NCBI GenBank assembly: GCA_910583555.1
Contig: CAJTXO010000003.1
Span: forward strand, 124,001 to 188,000
DNA length: 64,000 nucleotides
Direction of reading: 5' to 3'
DNA from: an uncultured Eubacterium sp.
Lineage (GTDB): Bacteria > Bacillota > Clostridia > Lachnospirales > Lachnospiraceae
Made by a program: the position numbers and the translations under genes. Below are positions 44,521 through 54,130 of this stretch, piece after piece (positions within the stretch are counted from its first letter, which is position 1; every line of letters starts with the position of its first letter). Under the pieces are notes generated by a model. The model had not been told where the DNA came from, searched no databases, and saw only the letters and a list, made by a program, of their open reading frames with translations.

Positions 44521-46782
44521 ATGAGGCATAAACTGGAAGATTACATGGATTGGCCGAAAATAGAAGATTTGGAATATGCCGAGTGCGCGGACCCGCAGGA
44601 GGTGCTCGGTCCGGTCGAAGTTAAGGGAAATGTGCTTGTCAGAGGTTATTTTCCGGATGCTGAAAAAGTTTCGGCTGTGGTGAAAGGAAAGAGCCGTCCG
44701 GTCGCGATGACGAAAATGGATCAGAGCGGGTATTTTGCGGCGTTTTTAGGAGGGAAGAAAATCCCGGAGTACACGTTTCGGATTGAGACGGAAAAGGGTA
44801 AAATGGAAATCTGTGATCCCTATGCGGTTGATGATTTTGTGGACGCGATGGACGAGGCGATGTTTGAGAGCGGGACGCATGATACGATCTACGAAAAACT
44901 CGGGGCACATGTGCGCACGGTGAATGGCCGTAAGGGCACGAATTTTGCAGTGTGGGCGCCGAATGCCGTTTCGGTCAGCGTCGTCGGTGATTTTAATGGA
45001 TGGGATGGCAGGAAACATCCGATGCGGCGTCATGCGACGGGAATTTTTGAATTGTTTGTGGAACAGACGGCAGCAGGCGACCTGTATAAATACGAGATCC
45101 ACGGCGCGGACGGAAAAGTCGTACTCAAAGCGGATCCATACGGGTTTTATTGTGAGAAACGGCCGGCGACAGCAAGTATCGTTTGGGATCTGGGGCAGTA
45201 TGCGTGGAACGATCAGTCATGGATGGCGGAGCGGAAAAAGAAAGATATCCTCAGTGAGCCGTTCATCGTGCTGGAAGTACAGCTGGGGTCCTTCCGCAAG
45301 CCGCAGATACAGGAAAACGGGGAAGCGTTTTATTCATACCGGGAACTGGCGCCGATGCTTTCCGAGTATTGTAAGAAGATGGGATATACCCATATAGAAT
45401 TGATGCCCGTAATGGAACATCCCTATGACGCGTCGTGGGGGTATCAGGTGACGGGGTATTTTGCGCCGACTTCCCGGTATGGGACGCCGGACGATTTCCG
45501 CTTTTTTGTCAATCATATGCACCAGAACGGGATTGGCGTCATTTTGGACTGGGTTCCGGCTCATTTTCCAAAAGACGAGCACGGACTGGCGCGGTTTGAT
45601 GGAACATGCCTGTACGAGCACCTTGACCCGAGACAGGGGGAACACCCGCACTGGGGGACGCTGATCTATAATTATGGCCGTCCAGAGGTTGTGGATTTCC
45701 TCGTTTCCAACGCGCTGTTCTGGCTGGACAAATACCACGCTGACGGACTGCGGCTGGATGCGGTGGCATCCATGCTCTATCTGGATTATGGAAAGCAGGA
45801 TGGCGAGTGGGTGGCAAATATGTACGGCGGTAAAGAAAATCTTGAGGCGGTCGAATTTTTAAAGAAATTGAATGAGAAGGTAAAAGAGAGAAAAGATGGG
45901 GCGGTGACGATCGCGGAAGAATCGACGGCATGGCCGAAGGTGACAGGAGAGGTCAGCGAGGGCGGACTCGGGTTTGACATGAAATGGAATATGGGGTGGA
46001 TGAACGATTACCTCGAGTATATCAAAACCGATCCGCTGTTCCGGAAAGGCAGGCACGGCATGCTTACGTTCAGCATGGTGTACCATTATTCGGAGAATTT
46101 TGTCCTCGTGTTCTCCCACGACGAGGTCGTACACGGCAAGGCGTCCATGTTTGGCAAGATGCCGGGGACCACAGAGCAGAAGCTGGCAGGACTGCGTCTG
46201 ACGTATGGGTATATGGCGGCACATCCCGGGAAAAAACTTTTGTTTATGGGACAGGATTTCGGACAGGAGCGCGAGTGGAGCGAGGAGAGGGAGCTGGATT
46301 GGGAGCTGCTGAACGACCAGAAGGCGGCGAGAAGCGATTCCGGCGATATTATTTCCATCAAATCGCCCCATACGCTGCTGCACGACTATGTGGCGTCGCT
46401 GTGGAACTTTTATAAGGAGCATCCGGCGATGTATGCCTGGGACGACAAGCCGGAAGGATTTGTGTGGGTCAGTATGCTCGACGCCGACCACAGCGTGATC
46501 TCGTTTATGCGCAAAAGCGCGGAAGAGACGCTTTTAGTCGTCTGCAATTTCACGCCTGTGACTTATGAGGAGTTCCGGCTCGGCGTACCATTGGCCGGAA
46601 AATATAAAGAAATATGGAACAGCGACAGTATAGGTTTTGGCGGAACGGGAAATATAAATCCGAGGTTGAAACAGTCAAAGGCAGTAAAACAGGATGGTAT
46701 GGACCAGTCGATCGAATTTGTGCTGGCGCCGTCGGCGATACAGATCTTTGAGTATACGCCGTTAAAAAATAAAAAGGAATGA
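44521..46782 (+). CDS. glgB: 1,4-alpha-glucan branching enzyme
   Basis: Adds alpha-1,6 branches to glycogen. 753 aa, typical with an N-terminal extension and CBM48 domain (TNFAVWAPNAVSVSVVGDFNGWDG). GH13 regions: DWVPAHFPKDEHGL, GLRLDAVASMLYLDY (nucleophile Asp), TIAEESTAWP (acid Glu) and VLVFSHDEVVHGKASM (third Asp). ATG 44521 follows TAGGAGGAATCG. With glgA at 56905 it supplies glycogen storage; glgC/glgD are not in the window. Confidence 0.96.
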   Translation: MRHKLEDYMDWPKIEDLEYAECADPQEVLGPVEVKGNVLVRGYFPDAEKVSAVVKGKSRPVAMTKMDQSGYFAAFLGGKKIPEYTFRIETEKGKMEICDPYAVDDFVDAMDEAMFESGTHDTIYEKLGAHVRTVNGRKGTNFAVWAPNAVSVSVVGDFNGWDGRKHPMRRHATGIFELFVEQTAAGDLYKYEIHGADGKVVLKADPYGFYCEKRPATASIVWDLGQYAWNDQSWMAERKKKDILSEPFIVLEVQLGSFRKPQIQENGEAFYSYRELAPMLSEYCKKMGYTHIELMPVMEHPYDASWGYQVTGYFAPTSRYGTPDDFRFFVNHMHQNGIGVILDWVPAHFPKDEHGLARFDGTCLYEHLDPRQGEHPHWGTLIYNYGRPEVVDFLVSNALFWLDKYHADGLRLDAVASMLYLDYGKQDGEWVANMYGGKENLEAVEFLKKLNEKVKERKDGAVTIAEESTAWPKVTGEVSEGGLGFDMKWNMGWMNDYLEYIKTDPLFRKGRHGMLTFSMVYHYSENFVLVFSHDEVVHGKASMFGKMPGTTEQKLAGLRLTYGYMAAHPGKKLLFMGQDFGQEREWSEERELDWELLNDQKAARSDSGDIISIKSPHTLLHDYVASLWNFYKEHPAMYAWDDKPEGFVWVSMLDADHSVISFMRKSAEETLLVVCNFTPVTYEEFRLGVPLAGKYKEIWNSDSIGFGGTGNINPRLKQSKAVKQDGMDQSIEFVLAPSAIQIFEYTPLKNKKE

Positions 46783-46801
46783 CAGACAAGGAGACAGATT
46801 C

Positions 46802-49726
46802 ATGAAGGACGTAAACGGATACAGGGTAATCGTAAAACAGGAATTAAAAGAGCTGGATGCCAGCGGGTATCTTCTCGAACATGAAAAAACAAAAGCGAAA
46901 GTCGTAGCGATCGAAGCAAAAGACGATAATAAAGTATTTTCCATCGGATTTCGGACACCGCCGAAAGATTCGACAGGAGTGGCACATATCGTAGAGCATA
47001 CCGTACTCTGCGGCTCGAAACATTTTCCGGTGAAGGACCCGTTCATCGAATTGGAAAAGGGTTCGCTCAACACGTTCCTCAACGCGATGACGTATCCAGA
47101 TAAGACGGTGTACCCGGTTGCGAGCTGCAACGACAAGGATTTCCGTAATCTGATGAACGTGTATCTCGACGCCGTATTTTATCCGAACATCTATCAGGAA
47201 GAGAAGATCTTCCAGCAGGAGGGCTGGCACTATGAACTGGACGATATGAAGGGGCCGCTCACGTATAACGGCGTTGTGTTCAATGAGATGAAAGGGGTAT
47301 TTTCTTCGCCCAAAGAATTACTGGAGCGAAAGATCCAGCAGTCGCTGTTCCCGGATACGGCCTATGTCCATGAATCGGGCGGGGATCCGGCCGCGATCCC
47401 GGATCTGACGTATCAGGACTATCTGGACTTTCATTCGCGCTATTATCATCCGTCGAACAGCTACATCTATTTGTATGGCGATATGGACATGGCAGAGCAG
47501 CTCGCCTGGATCGACGACAACTATTTAAGCAGTTTTGACTATCTGGAAGTGGATTCCCGCATACAAAAGCAGGAGGCATTTGACGAGCCGGTGGACTGCC
47601 GCAGCTATTATTCACTGGCTGAGGGGGAATCGGCCGAGGAAAAAACGTATTTTAGCTATAATGCTGCCGTGGCGACCTCGTTAGACCGGGAACTGTATCT
47701 CGCGTTCCAGGTGTTGAATTATGTACTCGTGCAGGGCGTCGGCGCGCCGGTCAAACAGGCGCTCATGGATGCGGGTATTGGCACGGAGATCGTCAGCTTT
47801 TATGATGAGGGGATCTGTCAGCCCACGTTTTCGATCATCGCGAAAAATGCGGCCGCGGATAAAAAGGAAATGTTCGCCTCTATCGTGCGGGAGCAGTTAG
47901 AGAAGCTCGTGGCAGACGGGATCAACAGGGATTCCCTGAACGCCGGATTGAACGCGCTGGAATTCCGTTACCGGGAGGCGGATTTCGGGATGTATCCGAA
48001 AGGGCTTATGTATGGACTGCAGATTTTCGACAGCTGGCTCTACGATCCGGAAAAACCGTTTATCCATTTGCAGGCGAATGAAACGTTCCAAAAGCTGCGG
48101 GAGAAAATGGACGACGGGTATTTTGAGTCGCTGATCCAGAAATATCTGTTGGATAACACGCACCGTTCGTTTGTGACGATCGAGCCGAAGGCCGGTCTGA
48201 CGGCGGAGATGGAGGAACAGGAGGCAAAACGCCTGGAACAGTATTTTGCCACGCTTTCCGAGGCGCAGAAGGAGGAACTCATCCGGCAGACGAAAGAGTT
48301 GAAGCGCTATCAGGAGGAGCCGTCCCCGAAGGAAGAACTGGAAAAGATCCCGCTTCTTGCGAGGGAGGACATCGGCACGAAGGCCAAAGGCTTCTCGAAC
48401 CGGGAAAAGACGACGGCGGGATGTCCGGTCATCCACCACGATTATTTTACAAACGGGATCCAGTACATTCAGATCATGTTTGATATCAAGCCGCTTTTGA
48501 AAGATTACGCCCCCTACATTAGTCTGCTCTGTAATGTGCTGGGGTGCGTGGATACCGATCTGCACGATAAGCTTTCGTATTCCAATGAGATTTTGCAAAA
48601 TGCCGGGGATATGTATTTTACGCCGAATTTGTATCAGAGCCGGGTAAACCGCAGCCAGTATAAAGCGTTTTTGACATTTGGCACGAAGGTTTTCACCGAC
48701 CGCTCAGAAAAGATCATTGATCTGTTGTACGAGGCGTTGACGATGTCCCATCTGGATGATGAAAAGCGGTTAAAGGAAATCATCGGGGAGCAGAAATCGG
48801 CGCTCATCATGCGCCTGCTTTCGGCCGGGCACAGTACGGCCGTGAGCCGGGCGATGGCATACGGTTCAGAACCGTCCCGCTACGACGAACAGTTCAGCGG
48901 CATTTCCTTTTATCGGTTTTTATGCCGTCTGGAAGAAAATTTCGATCGTGAAAAAGAGAATTTAATCCGGGTTCTGAATTATTTGGTGGAGCAGATTTTT
49001 ACGTGCGATCATATGAGCGCGGGCATTACGTGTACCGAGAGTGACTATGCGCCGTTCGAACAGGCATTTACCGGGTTTGTGCAGAAAATGGGGGCGCGCG
49101 CCGGAGCCGGGTGTGCGGTGGAGCCGGGACTTCGCTGTGAAGAGATCACGGAAAATGAAGGGTTTAAAACGGCAGGTCAGGTGCAGTTTGTCGCGCGCAC
49201 TGGTAATTTTCTCGATGCGGGCATACCGTACAGCGGCGTGTACAAGGTTGTGAGATCGATCCTCGGATTTGATTACCTGTGGAATGAGGTGCGGGTAAAG
49301 GGCGGTGCGTACGGTGTGATGTGCGCGTTCCCGAATACCGGCGAGGGGTATTTTGTCTCCTACCGGGATCCGAACCTCGCGCGCACCAATGACGTGTACA
49401 AAGATGTGCCGCAGTATTTGCGGAACTTTGAAGCGGATGAGAGGGAGATGACGAAGTATATCATAGGAACGATCAGCAGCGTGGATACACCGCTGACGCC
49501 GAAAGCGAAAGGGTCGCGGTCGATGGCTGCCTATCTGACGGATGTAACGGAGGAAGATGTGCAGAGGGAGCGGGACGAGATCCTGCACGCCACGGCGGAA
49601 GAGATACGTGGGGCGGCCGCGATGGCGGAGGCTGTTTTGTCCGGCGGCGCGATCTGTGTTCTCGGGAATGAGGGCAAGGTGGCGGAGAGTGAGAGTATGT
49701 TCCAGTGTGTGTCGACGCTGGCCTGA
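46802..49726 (+). CDS. M16C metallopeptidase (presequence-protease-like)
   Basis: 974 aa, the size of the whole-chamber M16C peptidases. Inverted zinc motif HIVEH at residues 62-66, followed by the usual LCGSKHFPVKDPF and NTFLNAMTYPDKTVYPVAS; a distal Glu for zinc lies about 80 residues on, in FNEMKGVF. C-terminal halves fold as the second clam-shell lobe (GGAYGVMCAFPNTGEG). No signal peptide, so cytoplasmic; it degrades short peptides. ATG 46802 follows AAGGAGACAGATTC. Terminator at 49783. Confidence 0.93.
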   Translation: MKDVNGYRVIVKQELKELDASGYLLEHEKTKAKVVAIEAKDDNKVFSIGFRTPPKDSTGVAHIVEHTVLCGSKHFPVKDPFIELEKGSLNTFLNAMTYPDKTVYPVASCNDKDFRNLMNVYLDAVFYPNIYQEEKIFQQEGWHYELDDMKGPLTYNGVVFNEMKGVFSSPKELLERKIQQSLFPDTAYVHESGGDPAAIPDLTYQDYLDFHSRYYHPSNSYIYLYGDMDMAEQLAWIDDNYLSSFDYLEVDSRIQKQEAFDEPVDCRSYYSLAEGESAEEKTYFSYNAAVATSLDRELYLAFQVLNYVLVQGVGAPVKQALMDAGIGTEIVSFYDEGICQPTFSIIAKNAAADKKEMFASIVREQLEKLVADGINRDSLNAGLNALEFRYREADFGMYPKGLMYGLQIFDSWLYDPEKPFIHLQANETFQKLREKMDDGYFESLIQKYLLDNTHRSFVTIEPKAGLTAEMEEQEAKRLEQYFATLSEAQKEELIRQTKELKRYQEEPSPKEELEKIPLLAREDIGTKAKGFSNREKTTAGCPVIHHDYFTNGIQYIQIMFDIKPLLKDYAPYISLLCNVLGCVDTDLHDKLSYSNEILQNAGDMYFTPNLYQSRVNRSQYKAFLTFGTKVFTDRSEKIIDLLYEALTMSHLDDEKRLKEIIGEQKSALIMRLLSAGHSTAVSRAMAYGSEPSRYDEQFSGISFYRFLCRLEENFDREKENLIRVLNYLVEQIFTCDHMSAGITCTESDYAPFEQAFTGFVQKMGARAGAGCAVEPGLRCEEITENEGFKTAGQVQFVARTGNFLDAGIPYSGVYKVVRSILGFDYLWNEVRVKGGAYGVMCAFPNTGEGYFVSYRDPNLARTNDVYKDVPQYLRNFEADEREMTKYIIGTISSVDTPLTPKAKGSRSMAAYLTDVTEEDVQRERDEILHATAEEIRGAAAMAEAVLSGGAICVLGNEGKVAESESMFQCVSTLA

Positions 49727-49782
49727 ATGGCAGGCGGAGGCGCCGAGACGGAATGGGAAATTCCGATTTCAGTAATATAAGT

Positions 49783-49823
49783 AACCGCCCCAGTGTATCG
49801 TTCGGATACAGGGGCGGTTTTTT
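49783..49823 (+). terminator. Rho-independent terminator after the M16C gene
   Basis: AACCGCCCC at 49783-49791 pairs with GGGGCGGTT at 49811-49819, with further pairing inside (TGTATC/GATACA), followed by TTTT. Confidence 0.92.
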
Positions 49824-49841
49824 GAACAATATTTGATCAGG

Positions 49842-50714
49842 TCAAATTTTCTTATCCCAATAAGTCCACTCAATACATCGCTCAAAACCAATCGCGGCAT
49901 AAAATGGATCACCGCCTCCGGTCATATGGGTGGCTCCCAGGGGTTTCATCCGGCGGTACATTTCAGACAATGCGGCTGCCGCCAATCCCTTATTTCGATA
50001 TTCGGGAACAGTACATAAAGGTTCCATATAAGCCAGTTTATTTTCTGGTGTCCACCACATGCCAGCATAGCAAACATAATCTCCAGCCTCATTTTTCACA
50101 GCTACATCATATGGAGTATAATGTGGAGCTGCCAGCAGGTGGTATCCATTTTCTGCGTCGCCATTCCAGGACCCTTCGTCTTTTTCACGGTCAAAGCCTT
50201 TCCAGCAGCATTCGGCCGCTTTTTCAATATTAAGTTTTCCGCATTCTTCAAACTGGAAGCCTTGTGGAAGAGGAAAATCTAATGGTTTACTGAAATCATA
50301 GATCATTTCATTGTAACCCCAGGATTTTTCATATCCTGCTTTCGATACGGCGCTTTTGGCTGTTTCCTGGCCATCAAATAGAACAAAGGTGTGCGTTCCA
50401 TCTATTCGGGGCATATATTCTTCTGAATATTGCACCATTTCTTCTGCCAGTGATTCATATCCGGGACGAATCGAAAAATAAATATGACTGATTGGATTTT
50501 CTGTAAAACAAAAAGCCACAATTGTGCCATCCTCCTCCCAAATCTGATAGCGGTGTGTAAAGGATTTGTCCATCCAGTCACTTGATAAGGCGTATTCCAA
50601 AAAAGGAGCGGGAACACCGTTTTTCCAATTTCTTTCATAGATTTCCACCATAAACTGGCGTATTTCCATAAAATCACTTAAAATGCGAAAATTTCTGGTT
50701 GTAATATTTTTCAT
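49842..50714 (-). CDS. GNAT-family N-acetyltransferase
   Basis: 290 aa. The C-terminal GNAT core has KLAYMEPLCTVPEYRNKGLAAAAL, with the acetyl-CoA motif R-N-K-G-L-A, and GFERCIEWTYW at the end. The N-terminal half looks like a second, degenerate GNAT-like domain (SHIYFSIRPGYESLAEEMV). ATG 50714 follows AAAGGAATTG on the - strand; an upstream ATG at 50783 lacks a site. Substrate unknown. Confidence 0.82.
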   Translation of the reverse strand: MKNITTRNFRILSDFMEIRQFMVEIYERNWKNGVPAPFLEYALSSDWMDKSFTHRYQIWEEDGTIVAFCFTENPISHIYFSIRPGYESLAEEMVQYSEEYMPRIDGTHTFVLFDGQETAKSAVSKAGYEKSWGYNEMIYDFSKPLDFPLPQGFQFEECGKLNIEKAAECCWKGFDREKDEGSWNGDAENGYHLLAAPHYTPYDVAVKNEAGDYVCYAGMWWTPENKLAYMEPLCTVPEYRNKGLAAAALSEMYRRMKPLGATHMTGGGDPFYAAIGFERCIEWTYWDKKI

Positions 50715-51171
50715 GCTGTCAATTCCTTTCTTTCCCAGATGCAAAATTCGTTTTTGGATACGGCAAAAGAAAAAACGAATCATGTGTAGTCACATAATCC
50801 GTCCACATTATAAAGCAATTTACAACCCCTGAGTTTTGTGAAGAGTATTTTGCATGATGTGAACGTTGAAAAGTCTATTTTGCTGTAACAAAAACAAACG
50901 CATCTGTATGCGCTGAGATTTTAAGTTACATTCTAAAAATAGACTACTGAATCATGTTCACACCTCATTTCATAAAAAGTAATTAGAGTATAACATATTT
51001 AAATAGAAGTGTAAAGTATGAGCTGCAGGGATGGTTTCAAGTTATATTACAGAGCAATTAGGAAGTTTTATTAACAACAATGCCCGCTCCCGTTGCTTTT
51101 GACTTCTTGTTGTGATAAAATGATTTCAGGATAAGGGAACCAATTAGTTTGATGTACAAAGGCGGGGTGGT
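50715..51171. other. Intergenic region with a nested palindrome
   Basis: About 450 bases between divergent genes. The only structure seen is the nested inverted repeat at 50858-50962; the rest is AT-rich without features. Confidence 0.6.
50858..50962. repeat. Nested inverted-repeat element of about 105 bp
   Basis: Four concentric arm pairs: TGTGAAC/GTTCACA (50858-50864 and 50956-50962), AGTCTATTTT/AAAATAGACT (50872-50881 and 50936-50945), TGTAAC/GTTACA (50884-50889 and 50925-50930) and CGCAT/ATGCG (50899-50903 and 50908-50912, 4-nt loop). It would fold into one long interrupted hairpin on either strand. It could be a small non-autonomous mobile element or a structured RNA. No gene overlaps it. 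Confidence 0.7.
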
Positions 51172-51999
51172 GTGTTGATACGGGACAATATGGCAAGAAA
51201 ACAGGAATTAAACGAAACGATTGATAGTTTTTCACTATTTGATGATGACTTTATGGGCATTGTATTTGACCGGAATGTCGAAGCAACGGAATTTCTTCTA
51301 AATACTATTTTAGAACGCGACGATATTGAAGTGTTGGAGGTAATCGGTCAGAGGGAGTATAAAAATGCTGTGATTGGCGGACGATCTATCCGTATAGACA
51401 TTTTTGCGAGAGATTCTACAGAAAAGATCTATGATATTGAGGTTCAAGGATATGACGAAGGTGCGGATGTTCACAGAGCCAGATTTAACAGCAGTATGAT
51501 CGATACGAGAATGTTAAAGGAAGGACAGAAATTTAAGGAGTTGCATGAATCCTACGTTATATTTATTGCGAGAAATGATGTTATGGGAAGTGGGTTACCA
51601 TTATATCATATAGATCGAGTGGTAAAAGAGACAGGTTTGCCTTTTGGGGATGGTTCGCAAATTATTTATGTGAACGGAAGTTACAAAAATGAACATGATC
51701 CAATCGGAAAATTAGTACATGATTTTAAATGCGAGAAATCAAAGGATGTGTATAATCCTATATTGGCAAAGCAACTTCATTATTTTAAGGAGACGGAAGG
51801 AGGGCGAGCTATTATGTGTAAAGCGGTAGAAGAACTGGCGGGGAAATGGGCGGCCAGAAGTGCAGAAGAGAGCAGGCTTGACACAATTGTTGTCAATTTG
51901 AAAAGTATCATGAAATCAATGTCATATACATTAGAGCAGGCAATGGATGTTTTAGAAATATCAGAGGACGACCGAGCCGTTCTCTTAAAACGGTTCTGA
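51172..51999 (+). CDS. Rpn-type PD-(D/E)XK nuclease family protein
   Basis: About 270-275 aa. Pattern DDDFMGIVFDRNVEATEFLLNTILERDDIEV (in parts), SIRIDIFARDSTEKIYDIEVQGYDEG, where D...E-x-Q is the nuclease core, NSSMIDTRMLKEGQKFKEL, and LPLYHIDRVVKETG. The C-terminus lacks the long EG-repeat tail of the paralog at 18609, so they belong to different subgroups. Start is uncertain: GTG 51172, or ATG 51190 (MARKQEL) with no clear site. AT-rich, probably acquired. The 46-aa membrane protein gene follows 21 bases later. Confidence 0.8.
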   Translation: MLIRDNMARKQELNETIDSFSLFDDDFMGIVFDRNVEATEFLLNTILERDDIEVLEVIGQREYKNAVIGGRSIRIDIFARDSTEKIYDIEVQGYDEGADVHRARFNSSMIDTRMLKEGQKFKELHESYVIFIARNDVMGSGLPLYHIDRVVKETGLPFGDGSQIIYVNGSYKNEHDPIGKLVHDFKCEKSKDVYNPILAKQLHYFKETEGGRAIMCKAVEELAGKWAARSAEESRLDTIVVNLKSIMKSMSYTLEQAMDVLEISEDDRAVLLKRF

Positions 52000-52020
52000 C
52001 AAGAGGCAGGAGGATAAAAG

Positions 52021-52161
52021 ATGAATAGAAAGATAAAAAAGATAGTAAAGAAAACATTTGTATTTCCCCTTTTCCTAATTTATTTTTTGATCGTGGAAAT
52101 ATGGATTGGTGCCGGCATTTATCATGTTTGGGATAAAATGATGAAATGGACAGATAAATAA
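52021..52161 (+). CDS. 46-aa single-pass membrane protein
   Basis: ATG 52021 is preceded by GGCAGGAGGATAAAAG, an excellent site. The product has a basic start (MNRKIKKIVKKT), one hydrophobic segment (about residues 13-34, FVFPLFLIYFLIVEIWIGAGIY) and a short charged end, WDKMMKWTDK. It lies 21 bases after the Rpn-type gene and 39 before era. Lys-rich N-terminus indicates N-in topology. Not recognised as a known family; a toxin-like or regulatory small membrane protein are both possible. Confidence 0.7.
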   Translation: MNRKIKKIVKKTFVFPLFLIYFLIVEIWIGAGIYHVWDKMMKWTDK

Positions 52162-52200
52162 AAAACAAATGCACAAGCGCTACAGATTTTGGAGGGAATC

Positions 52201-53127
52201 ATGGCAGAGAATAACAACGGACAGGAATATAAATCCGGCTTCGCCGCCCTGGTCGGCAGGCCGAATGTGGGGAAATCGACGCTCATGAACCGCATCATCG
52301 GGCAGAAGATCGCGATCACGAGCAATAAACCGCAGACCACGAGAAACCGGATCCAGACGATCTATCACGAGGAGCGGGGGCAGATCGTGTTTTTGGATAC
52401 GCCGGGTATCCATAAGGCAAAGAACAAGCTGGGCGAGTACATGGTCAATGTCGCGGAGCGGACGTTTCACGAGGTCGATATGATCCTGTGGATCGTGGAG
52501 GCGACGACGTTTATCGGAAAGGGCGAACAGCATATCGCCGAGCAGTTAAAAAAGGCGGACATTCCGGTACTTCTCGTCATGAACAAGATCGATAAAGTGA
52601 AAAAGGACGAGCTGCTCGCCTGTATTGACGCGTACCAGAAGGTTCTGGATTTTGATGAGATCATTCCGGTGTCGGCACAGAAGGGTGACAATGTGGACCA
52701 TCTTGTGGATGTGATGTTTGGCTATCTGGAAGCGGGGCCGCAGTTTTATGACGGCGATACCGTGACGGACCAGCCGGAGCGCCAGATCGTGGCCGAGTTG
52801 ATCCGGGAAAAAGCGCTTCGCCTTTTGGAGGATGAGATCCCGCACGGGATCGCGGTCGTGATCGATCAGATGAAACGCCGTTCGGGACGGGGAGGGATGT
52901 ATGACATCGACGCCACGATCATATGCGAGAGGGATTCCCACAAGGGAATCATCATCGGCAAGCAGGGACAGATGCTAAAAAAGATCGGCAGCAGAGCGAG
53001 GCTTGAGATCGAGGATTTCCTTCAAACTAAGGTGAACTTAAAGCTGTGGGTGAAGGTGAAGAAGGACTGGCGGGACAGTGATTTCCTTTTGAAAAATTTT
53101 GGATACAATAAGAATCATTTGGAATAA
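52201..53127 (+). CDS. era: GTPase Era
   Basis: Essential GTPase for 16S rRNA maturation and 30S assembly. 308 aa. G1 GRPNVGKSTLMNRI, G2 TTRNRIQTI, G3 DTPGIHKAK, G4 MNKIDK, then a KH domain near the C-terminus (SHKGIIIGKQGQMLKKIG). ATG 52201 follows TTGGAGGGAATC. Conserved linkage to recO (bridged here by a small gene). Confidence 0.98.
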   Translation: MAENNNGQEYKSGFAALVGRPNVGKSTLMNRIIGQKIAITSNKPQTTRNRIQTIYHEERGQIVFLDTPGIHKAKNKLGEYMVNVAERTFHEVDMILWIVEATTFIGKGEQHIAEQLKKADIPVLLVMNKIDKVKKDELLACIDAYQKVLDFDEIIPVSAQKGDNVDHLVDVMFGYLEAGPQFYDGDTVTDQPERQIVAELIREKALRLLEDEIPHGIAVVIDQMKRRSGRGGMYDIDATIICERDSHKGIIIGKQGQMLKKIGSRARLEIEDFLQTKVNLKLWVKVKKDWRDSDFLLKNFGYNKNHLE

Positions 53128-53220
53128 TGTTCTAGTATATGGACTTTCCTTTGTGGAGAAGATAATGAGTGAAGAGGAACTACTTACATCAACAATTTAT
53201 AAACCACGGAGGAAACCAAC

Positions 53221-53418
53221 ATGCAAAGTAATAATTGGGAAAATTTTTATCAGTCAGGAAGGGTATCTGACTATCTGAAGTATATAGATTCTGCCAGGAA
53301 CGCGGCAGAGGGGGACGGGAGTTATTCGAGGAAGGACAATTTGTCCGGCAGTATGGAGTCGGTGCAGTATGCAGGAGAAAGTGACAGGGATGGTGCTCTC
53401 GGGCACACCGGTTGGTGA
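53221..53418 (+). CDS. Small conserved-looking protein between era and recO
   Basis: 65 aa, starting NWENFYQSGRVSDYLKYIDSA, with an acidic/Ser-rich tail. ATG 53221 follows CACGGAGGAAACC, a strong site, and the 3' end overlaps recO by 50 bases, which suggests translational coupling. Small proteins with an S-G-x-x-x-D-Y-L-x-Y core occur at this position in related Clostridia. Function unknown. Confidence 0.65.
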   Translation: MQSNNWENFYQSGRVSDYLKYIDSARNAAEGDGSYSRKDNLSGSMESVQYAGESDRDGALGHTGW

Positions 53419-54130
53419 ATATGATAAAAGGCTTGTCATACTTACGAAAGAGCGCGGGAAGATCTCCGCGTTCGCAAGGGGGGCCAGAAGGCCGAAGAGT
53501 TCGCTTCTGGCAGCCAGTGAACCGTTTACGTTTGGTGAATTTGCCCTATACCGCGGCCGCGATTCCTACACGGTTTCATCCGTGGAGGTGAGCAATTATT
53601 TTTCCGATCTGCGGGAGGAACTGGAAGATATTTATATGGGCATGTATTTTTGCGAAGTTGCGGACTATTTTACGAGGGAAAACCTCGATGCCAAAGAGGT
53701 GCTGAAGCTTTTGTACCAGTCGCTGCGTGCCCTGAAAGTACCCTCGCTCCCGCGCGGTCTCGTAAAAACGGTTTACGAATTTAAAATGATTGCGTTAAAC
53801 GGGGAAGCTCCCCGTTTATTTGCGTGTGTCAGCTGCGGGCGGAAGGAAGGACTGGCTTATTTTCACAACCGGGAGGCGGGGGTTTTATGCGACGCCTGTT
53901 ATCAGGCTGCTCCCTATTTTGGGAAGGGAGCAGCTGGTATCACAGGGACGACCATTTATACGCTGCAGAGGATCGTCGCGTCACCGGTTGAAACACTATA
54001 TACGTTCCGTGTGTCGGAACCGGTATTCCGGGAACTGGAACATATTGTGAGCGCCTATTTTTCGGAAAAAGCGGATAAAACATTTCCCTCGGCCGAAATG
54101 CTCTCCCTTACTGAGTCGTTCCAAATGTGA
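53369..54130 (+). CDS. recO: DNA repair protein RecO
   Basis: Loads RecA with RecR at gaps in DNA. 253 aa. OB-fold N-terminus (VTGMVLSGTPVGEYDKRLVILTKERGKISAFARGARRPKSS in parts), helical middle, and a zinc site CVSCGRKEGL...GVLCDACYQ. ATG 53369 lies inside the small gene; GCAGGAGAAAG spans it, and ATG 53390 is an alternative. It converges with and overlaps the D-lactate dehydrogenase gene by 23 bases. Confidence 0.95.
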   Translation: MQEKVTGMVLSGTPVGEYDKRLVILTKERGKISAFARGARRPKSSLLAASEPFTFGEFALYRGRDSYTVSSVEVSNYFSDLREELEDIYMGMYFCEVADYFTRENLDAKEVLKLLYQSLRALKVPSLPRGLVKTVYEFKMIALNGEAPRLFACVSCGRKEGLAYFHNREAGVLCDACYQAAPYFGKGAAGITGTTIYTLQRIVASPVETLYTFRVSEPVFRELEHIVSAYFSEKADKTFPSAEMLSLTESFQM

